Shown piece by piece: positions 59,601 through 64,000 of a stretch of DNA of 64,000 bases; positions within the stretch are counted from its first letter, which is position 1, and every line of letters starts with the position of its first letter. The position numbers were made by a program, and so were the translations under genes. This DNA is from Akkermansia muciniphila (GTDB lineage Bacteria > Verrucomicrobiota > Verrucomicrobiia > Verrucomicrobiales > Akkermansiaceae), in contig CAMCYK010000003.1 in NCBI GenBank assembly GCA_945883695.1, forward strand, positions 1 to 64,000. Direction: 5' to 3'. Under the pieces are notes generated by a model. That model was not told where the DNA came from. It saw nothing but the letters and a program-made list of their open reading frames with translations, and searched no databases.

Positions 59601-60113
59601 TCAAGCCCGCACTTGCTTCAACCTGAGGTTCATTCGGCACCAGCCATTTAAATGGTTCGCGACTTGCGCCAGGCAACCGGCTGCGGAACCCGCCTCTGGC
59701 GGCAGCTCCGCGACCCTCATCCGCTCGCGGTCCACCACCAGGGTCCCGACAATGCGGTTGAAATGGAAGGGGCTGCGATCCCTCAGGGGCTGGCCGCCCT
59801 GAACCAAGCCGTCGAAGATTTGCGCGCTCGCCACCAAAACCAGATGAATATCTTGTGGCCGGAACGGCCCCGTCCGCAGCAGCGCCGATGCGCATTCCGA
59901 CCGCACCTGGTTCTTCCACCGCCGCGCATCCGCCAGCCCCTCCCAATCATCGGGCAGCGAACAAACAAGACAACTCGACCGCCGCAGCATGAACCGCCAG
60001 GTCGAAAGATACGCGGCTTCGACACTCCCAAGCCGCAAGAACTGGCATTCCTCGACGAACCTGTGGTTCACCAGATTATCGGAAAGCATCACAACCACCC
60101 CAATATCTTTCAT
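59601..60113 (-). CDS. Hypothetical protein in exopolysaccharide locus
   Basis: 170 aa from ATG 60113 (MKDIGVVVMLSDNLVNHRF); a longer frame upstream runs through the heptamer repeat and is less credible. The protein is mixed alpha/beta with no signal peptide or membrane segment. Notable stretches are FVEECQFLRLGS, RSSCLVCSLPDDW and DIHLVLVASAQIFDGL. No family is recognised. The direction, AT-rich first codons (AAA GAT ATT) and position between wecB and the WecA fusion suggest it belongs to the locus. Confidence 0.6.
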   Translation of the reverse strand: MKDIGVVVMLSDNLVNHRFVEECQFLRLGSVEAAYLSTWRFMLRRSSCLVCSLPDDWEGLADARRWKNQVRSECASALLRTGPFRPQDIHLVLVASAQIFDGLVQGGQPLRDRSPFHFNRIVGTLVVDRERMRVAELPPEAGSAAGCLAQVANHLNGWCRMNLRLKQVRA

Positions 60114-60193
60114 AGCCGTATCAATACCCTGGTAATATTTATCAACCCATCCCTTGCACCTCGCGGTGCATCCCGCGGCACCGACCCCGCGCA

Positions 60194-60226
60194 CCGGAAC
60201 CCGGAACCCGGAACCCGGAACCCGGA
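60194..60226. repeat. Heptamer tandem repeat CCGGAAC
   Basis: Four perfect copies of CCGGAAC plus a partial fifth, in the 115-bp gap between the wecB stop and the hypothetical gene. Confidence 0.95.
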
Positions 60227-60228
60227 GC

Positions 60229-61380
60229 CTAGCTAGCCGCCACCTCGGCAAAATCAGCGTTTCCGTGAGCACCCGCCGGCCCGGCAGCAGCCATGAAAAT
60301 CCTCTCAATAATCTCGACGATCCTGTGGCCGGCCCCGCCGTCCCACAACGCGGGAATCCCTGAAGATTTCCACCGCCCCTCGAATAATTCATGCATCACC
60401 GGCGGCAGGCGGCCAGGATCAGTGCCCACCAGCACGTTCGAACCGATGGTAACGGTCTCGGGCCGCTCGGTGTTATCCCTCAAAGTCAAGCACGGAATCC
60501 CCAGCACCGTCGTTTCTTCGGTGATTCCACCGGAATCCGTGACGACCGCGAACGCATGGGAAACCAGGAAATTGAATTCAAGGTAGGGCAGTGGTTCCAC
60601 AAGATAAAGATTGGAGGCCGCGATTCCCGCGCCTTCAAGAATCCGCGCGGTGCGCGGATGCACCGGGAAAACGATCGGGTATCCACGCGAGTGCTCGACG
60701 ATCATCCCCAGGAGCTCCGCCAATCCGTCCACCTGATCCACATTCGCCGGGCGGTGAAGCGTCAGCACGAGATATTTTCCAGCCTCAAGCCCGAGTTCAT
60801 TCCAGCAGGCTGGAGCAACAAAACGCGGGCGCTGTTTCAGAAGGGTGTCGATCATCGTATTCCCGACGAAGAAAATCCTCTCCTCCGCTGCGCCGCTTGC
60901 CCGGAGCGCCGCGTTGGCGGTTTCACTGGTGGTGAAAAAGTAATCCGTCAGCGCGTCGGTCACCATCCGGTTGATCTCTTCAGGCATGCTGAGGTCACCG
61001 GATCGAATTCCGGCTTCGACATGCGCGACCGGCACCTGCATTTTTTTCGCCGTGATCGCGCAGGCCATGGTCGAAGTCACGTCTCCCACCACCAGACACA
61101 GGTCGGAGCGGGATTCGGCCAGAAGCTTCTCGTAAGCGACCAGGATTCCGGCCGTTTGTTCCGCCTGGGTGCCGCCACCCACATTGAAGTTCACCGTGGG
61201 CTCCGGGATTCCCAATTGCTCGAAAAACGAGCCGGACATGTTGCGGTCGTAATGCTGGCCGGTGTGGATCAGGCGGAAGGAGAGAGCGGATCCGGCGGCG
61301 ATCCGCGCGTCGAGCGCCTCGATGATCGGTGCGATCTTCATGAAGTTGGGGCGGGCCCCGGCGATAATATCAATTAACAT
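60229..61380 (-). CDS. wecB: UDP-N-acetylglucosamine 2-epimerase (non-hydrolysing)
   Basis: 383 aa from ATG 61380, overlapping the end of the glycosyltransferase gene by 11 bp. Conserved features are the N-terminal GARPNFMKIAPI (usual GTRPE replaced by GARPN), HTGQHYD, the VGDVTSTMA loop, HVEAGIRSGD with PEEINRMVTD, LTLHRPANVD, FPVHPRTA, DSGGITEET and the C-terminal RPETV. The enzyme interconverts UDP-GlcNAc and UDP-ManNAc in the cytoplasm, supplying ManNAc-type sugars for the exopolysaccharide. All main active-site motifs are present. Confidence 0.95.
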   Translation of the reverse strand: MLIDIIAGARPNFMKIAPIIEALDARIAAGSALSFRLIHTGQHYDRNMSGSFFEQLGIPEPTVNFNVGGGTQAEQTAGILVAYEKLLAESRSDLCLVVGDVTSTMACAITAKKMQVPVAHVEAGIRSGDLSMPEEINRMVTDALTDYFFTTSETANAALRASGAAEERIFFVGNTMIDTLLKQRPRFVAPACWNELGLEAGKYLVLTLHRPANVDQVDGLAELLGMIVEHSRGYPIVFPVHPRTARILEGAGIAASNLYLVEPLPYLEFNFLVSHAFAVVTDSGGITEETTVLGIPCLTLRDNTERPETVTIGSNVLVGTDPGRLPPVMHELFEGRWKSSGIPALWDGGAGHRIVEIIERIFMAAAGPAGAHGNADFAEVAAS

Positions 61381-62740
61381 TGCTATAATTGGAAGAGGTT
61401 TGGGAAAGCGGAACCGTGACTGCCGGCAGCACTCCCCGCACGGCGGAGTCTTCCTGCGGAGCAAGTTCGGGCCGGGGCACCGCGGTCACCGGCTCCGCGT
61501 CAAGTAGCTCCAGATAGCGGGTGGCTAGCAGATCGCGGTCGAAGCGCGCTTGCACGAAGACCCGGCCCCGCTCGCCCATGCTTTTGAGCAAGGGGCGGTC
61601 CGCCTCGAGGGCGATCAGGGCGCGGACGAGGGCCTCGTCGTCTTCGGGAGGCATCGCGATCCCGCCACCACTGTCCTCCACCAGTTTGCGGGCATCGCCA
61701 CCGACCCCGATCAGAATCGCCCGCGCCATCCCCAGTGCCTCGAAGATCTTCGACGGGATCACCGTCTCGAACAGCGGTGACTTCTGCAGATGCACGAAGC
61801 AGAGATCCGTCGCCGCCAGAAAGGCCGGCATTTCGGACTTTGGCCGGCGGCCGGTGAACACGAGATGATCCAGCCCTTCGCGCCGCGCTTGTTGTTCCAG
61901 CTCCTCGCGGACCGCGCCGTCACCCACCGCCAGCAAGCGGATGTCGTCGCGACCCAGCTCTTTCAACCGGCGGGCCGCCCGCAGGAAAACACTCAGCCCG
62001 CTGGCCATCCCGATCGTTCCGATGTAACTGCAAACGAACTTATCCTCGAGACCCCAAGCGCGCCGCACTCCGCCCGGGTCCGGCACCGCGGCCTCCAGCA
62101 GGTCCCGGTCGACCCCGTTCATCACAATCGATATCTTATCATCCGGCACGCCTCGTTCCAACAAGCGCCGGCGGTAGCCATCGCCGACCGTCACCACCTG
62201 GTCCGCCGCCGCGTACATCCTGATTTCAAGCCACTCCAGCAATCTCATGATGGCCGGATTGCCGATCGCATCGACCGCCCCCAGCGACTCCGGCCAGATG
62301 TCGCGGATCTCCAGGATGAAGCGGGGCTTTCGCGACCACGGACGCGTGCAGCGGAACCACCACTTGCCGAGCACCCCGGCCCAGCCGCAAAAGAACTGCG
62401 GGGAGGTGGCGATCAAGCGGTCCGGCTTCGGCAGGAACATCAGCCGCAGGAGGGCGCAAACCATGAACGAAAGGTAGTTGAGAATCCGCCGGACCACTCC
62501 CTTGTTCGGCGCGAGATAAGTCCAGACGCGGATCACCCGCACGCCGTCGACCACCGACTCCTGCGGCCACAGACCGTTGGCGAAGCCGGGATAAGGCACC
62601 CCATCCGGGACGTTGGGAACCCCGGTGATGACCGTGACCTGGTGCCCCGCAGTGACCCAGCGGCGGGCAAGCGCTCCAACCCGCGAAGCCGGGGCATTGC
62701 CCTCGGGCGGATAATAATGGGTTAAAAATACAATATTCAT
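61370..62740 (-). CDS. Glycosyltransferase family 4 (WbuB-like)
   Basis: 456 aa, GT-B fold. The N-terminal domain opens MNIVFLTHYYPPEGNAPASR with the glycine-rich acceptor loop. EIRDIWPESLGAVDAIGN and QVVTVGDGYRRRL match WbuB-type GT4 enzymes. The C-terminal donor site has SYIGTIGMASGLSVFLRAA, AVGDGAVREELEQQA and the ETVIPSKIFEALGMARAILIG segment, with the EX7E-type glutamates partly conserved. It transfers a sugar to the lipid-linked intermediate at the cytoplasmic face. The last 40 aa are a low-complexity tail that overlaps the wecB start. Confidence 0.93.
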   Translation of the reverse strand: MNIVFLTHYYPPEGNAPASRVGALARRWVTAGHQVTVITGVPNVPDGVPYPGFANGLWPQESVVDGVRVIRVWTYLAPNKGVVRRILNYLSFMVCALLRLMFLPKPDRLIATSPQFFCGWAGVLGKWWFRCTRPWSRKPRFILEIRDIWPESLGAVDAIGNPAIMRLLEWLEIRMYAAADQVVTVGDGYRRRLLERGVPDDKISIVMNGVDRDLLEAAVPDPGGVRRAWGLEDKFVCSYIGTIGMASGLSVFLRAARRLKELGRDDIRLLAVGDGAVREELEQQARREGLDHLVFTGRRPKSEMPAFLAATDLCFVHLQKSPLFETVIPSKIFEALGMARAILIGVGGDARKLVEDSGGGIAMPPEDDEALVRALIALEADRPLLKSMGERGRVFVQARFDRDLLATRYLELLDAEPVTAVPRPELAPQEDSAVRGVLPAVTVPLSQTSSNYSNVN

Positions 62741-62798
62741 AAAGTTAAAATCGAACCACCGGCCCGGTGCGCCCGGACCCGCAGGAGCCGACCGCGGC

Positions 62799-64000
62799 TC
62801 AGCTCCAGCGCACCTGAACCTGCCATCCGGCTCCCGGCGGAGTGACGAGCTGGCGCAGCACGATCACCGGCCGTTCCACTCCGCCGCCGAAGGTCGGGTG
62901 GGCCAGCGACCGCTCGATGGCAAGTTCACCGCTTCCCATGACCTCGACCCGGAAGGAGCGGCCCTCCAACTCGCCATGCACCACCCGGTCCTCAACCCGC
63001 ACCTTGACGCCGGGCGCAAGGTGGATCCGGCTGCACAGCCGCGCCGCCTTGACGACCGCCACCTCGTCCCGGATGACGAGCGAGTCAGCCCGCCATTCAA
63101 AAGTCCGGCGGTGAACCGCGCGGCACGCCAGATGTTCGAAGCCGCGGTGCTCGGCGGTCAGCGTGAGGCCGTCCGCGCCGGGTTCCCAAACAAGAACCGT
63201 GGGGACCACCCGCCGGCCAACCCGGAAGCTCCCCCAAACTTCCACCGAATCCCGTCCCTCGATCTCAACCGTATTATGGGCGGCGGTGGAGCGGTCCGCC
63301 AACCGTCCCGGCCCGGGCTCATAGCTCCCGATCCCGGTGTCGGTGATCACCCGCCGCCCGCCGAGACTCAGCTCGAAGCTCAGCAAGTCGGCATGGGCGT
63401 GGCCCGGCTGATGGTCCGGGCCGATGGGCCCCGCATCGACGATCAGGTAGTTACCGGTGCCGCCGCGATAGCCGTAATAGCCGGCGGAAGGCAGTGACCA
63501 GGCTCCGGCCACCTCACCGCCCGGCCAGCGGTCGGCATAGATGCCGGGCGCGGCGTCATTGAACTGGGCGATCGCGCCGTCGGGATGGCGCAGGTGAACC
63601 AAGGCCGCGCGCATCCGGCGCGCGGGCTCCATCGCCAGGCAGGCAAGCTCGGGCCGGCCCACCTGGGTCAATACCTCCATCAGCCACAGCACCCGCAGAT
63701 GATACATCGGCGAGCGTTCGTAATGCATCCCGTCCGCAAGTATCTGCTCGGCGAGCTCCCGGCGCAGGCGCGGCAGGGTCCGCGCCAGCAGCGCGTCACG
63801 GTCGCTCCCTCCGAAGACCGAGGCCACGCAGGCCAGCGCCGCCAGATTCTCGAGCAGATGGTTGGCCTGGATGTGCGTCTCCAGATTCCGTTCCAGCCAC
63901 CCTGTCTGGCGGCCGATCGATTCGAGCAGGGCCGCCCGGAATTCCGAATCCCCCGCGGTCAGCGCGCGGTGGCGTAGGCCGAACAGCAAGGCCCAGTTCA
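62799..64000 (-). CDS. Heparinase II/III-like protein (5' end outside window)
   Basis: At least 400 aa; the frame is open to the right window edge (the last codons read ...NWALLFGLRH), so the N-terminus is missing. Helical toroid part: NLETHIQANHLLENLAALA and DGMHYERSPMYHLRVLWLM. Beta-sandwich part: GHAHADLLSFELSLGG, DTGIGSYEPGPGR, and STAAHNTVEIEGRDSVEVWGSFRVGRR. The His and Tyr in MHYERSPMYH and the His in PGHAHADLL are the expected catalytic and metal-site positions. Members of this family in exopolysaccharide/PEP-CTERM loci are thought to trim or edit the polymer. Its stop lies 58 bp before the glycosyltransferase start. Confidence 0.92.
   Translation of the reverse strand, partial: NWALLFGLRHRALTAGDSEFRAALLESIGRQTGWLERNLETHIQANHLLENLAALACVASVFGGSDRDALLARTLPRLRRELAEQILADGMHYERSPMYHLRVLWLMEVLTQVGRPELACLAMEPARRMRAALVHLRHPDGAIAQFNDAAPGIYADRWPGGEVAGAWSLPSAGYYGYRGGTGNYLIVDAGPIGPDHQPGHAHADLLSFELSLGGRRVITDTGIGSYEPGPGRLADRSTAAHNTVEIEGRDSVEVWGSFRVGRRVVPTVLVWEPGADGLTLTAEHRGFEHLACRAVHRRTFEWRADSLVIRDEVAVVKAARLCSRIHLAPGVKVRVEDRVVHGELEGRSFRVEVMGSGELAIERSLAHPTFGGGVERPVIVLRQLVTPPGAGWQVQVRWS

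Noticed and set aside
59601-60392. 263-aa version of the hypothetical protein
   Set aside because: The N-terminal extension is translated from the CCGGAAC heptamer array and overlaps wecB; ATG 60113 gives a coherent protein.
53882-64000. Exosortase gene for the PEP-CTERM proteins
   Set aside because: No multi-pass protein with exosortase Cys/Arg motifs was found in the exopolysaccharide locus; it must be outside the window.

Overview
The window is GC-rich DNA, most likely from a Verrucomicrobiota bacterium of the Luteolibacter/Haloferula type (inference). The reasons are two PEP-CTERM-anchored proteins, autotransporter-type beta-strand repeat proteins, secreted proteins with 'DxDxDG-LxNLxEY' motifs and a 'SxDLxxW...FYR' C-terminal module, System II cytochrome c assembly genes and a porin/multiheme cytochrome cluster. 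I saw no rRNA, tRNA, CRISPR array, transposase or integrase.

Region 1 (1-6.9 kb, plus strand) is the right end of a defence island. It holds an ORF joining a SIR2-like segment to the C-terminal half of a HerA-like ATPase, then a tightly overlapping trio: an AlbA_2/histidine-kinase-fold regulator with two winged helices, the type I restriction subunit HsdR, and a YgjP/DUF45 metallopeptidase. HsdM and HsdS are not in the window.

Region 2 (7.2-28.7 kb) is a respiratory electron-transfer locus. A minus-strand operon encodes a membrane-tethered flavin/[2Fe-2S] reductase, a cyclic-nucleotide-domain/four-cluster ferredoxin protein, a multi-His membrane cytochrome b, a membrane-anchored decaheme cytochrome c and a lipoprotein. 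A divergent plus-strand operon encodes a tetraheme cytochrome, an outer-membrane beta-barrel, a decaheme cytochrome fused to LVIVD repeats and an NHL-repeat protein. A tandem HbpS/GlcG-like protein, a paralogue of the lipoprotein, and ResB and CcsA follow. Together these look like an NAD(P)H-to-outer-surface route with its own heme-attachment machinery.

Region 3 (29.1-53.8 kb) is a secretome. A large minus-strand cluster (48.5 to 29.1 kb) encodes two secreted proteins ending in Peptidase_S74 (tail-spike type) self-cleaving chaperone domains, one of them with four 46-residue tail-fibre-like repeats and RCC1 repeats. It also encodes a 2676-residue secreted giant, a small membrane protein, three further secreted proteins and a PEP-CTERM autotransporter-like protein. 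A second minus-strand group (53.8 to 51.1 kb) encodes a 49-aa secreted peptide, a PEP-CTERM protein and an MBG-domain protein. Between the two groups, on the plus strand, lie a bacterial nitric oxide synthase oxygenase and a small MarR regulator. The same palindrome, TGCAA-N3-TTGCA, sits upstream of the marR gene and of the first gene of both secreted groups, which suggests one regulon.

Region 4 (53.9-64 kb, minus strand) is an exopolysaccharide locus: a heparinase II/III-like protein (cut by the window edge), a GT4 glycosyltransferase, UDP-GlcNAc 2-epimerase, a hypothetical protein, a WecA-like sugar-phosphate transferase fused to a CapD-like N-terminal region, a response regulator with a defective AAA+ domain, and an O-antigen ligase/polymerase. 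PEP-CTERM proteins and such loci commonly occur together; no exosortase is in the window.
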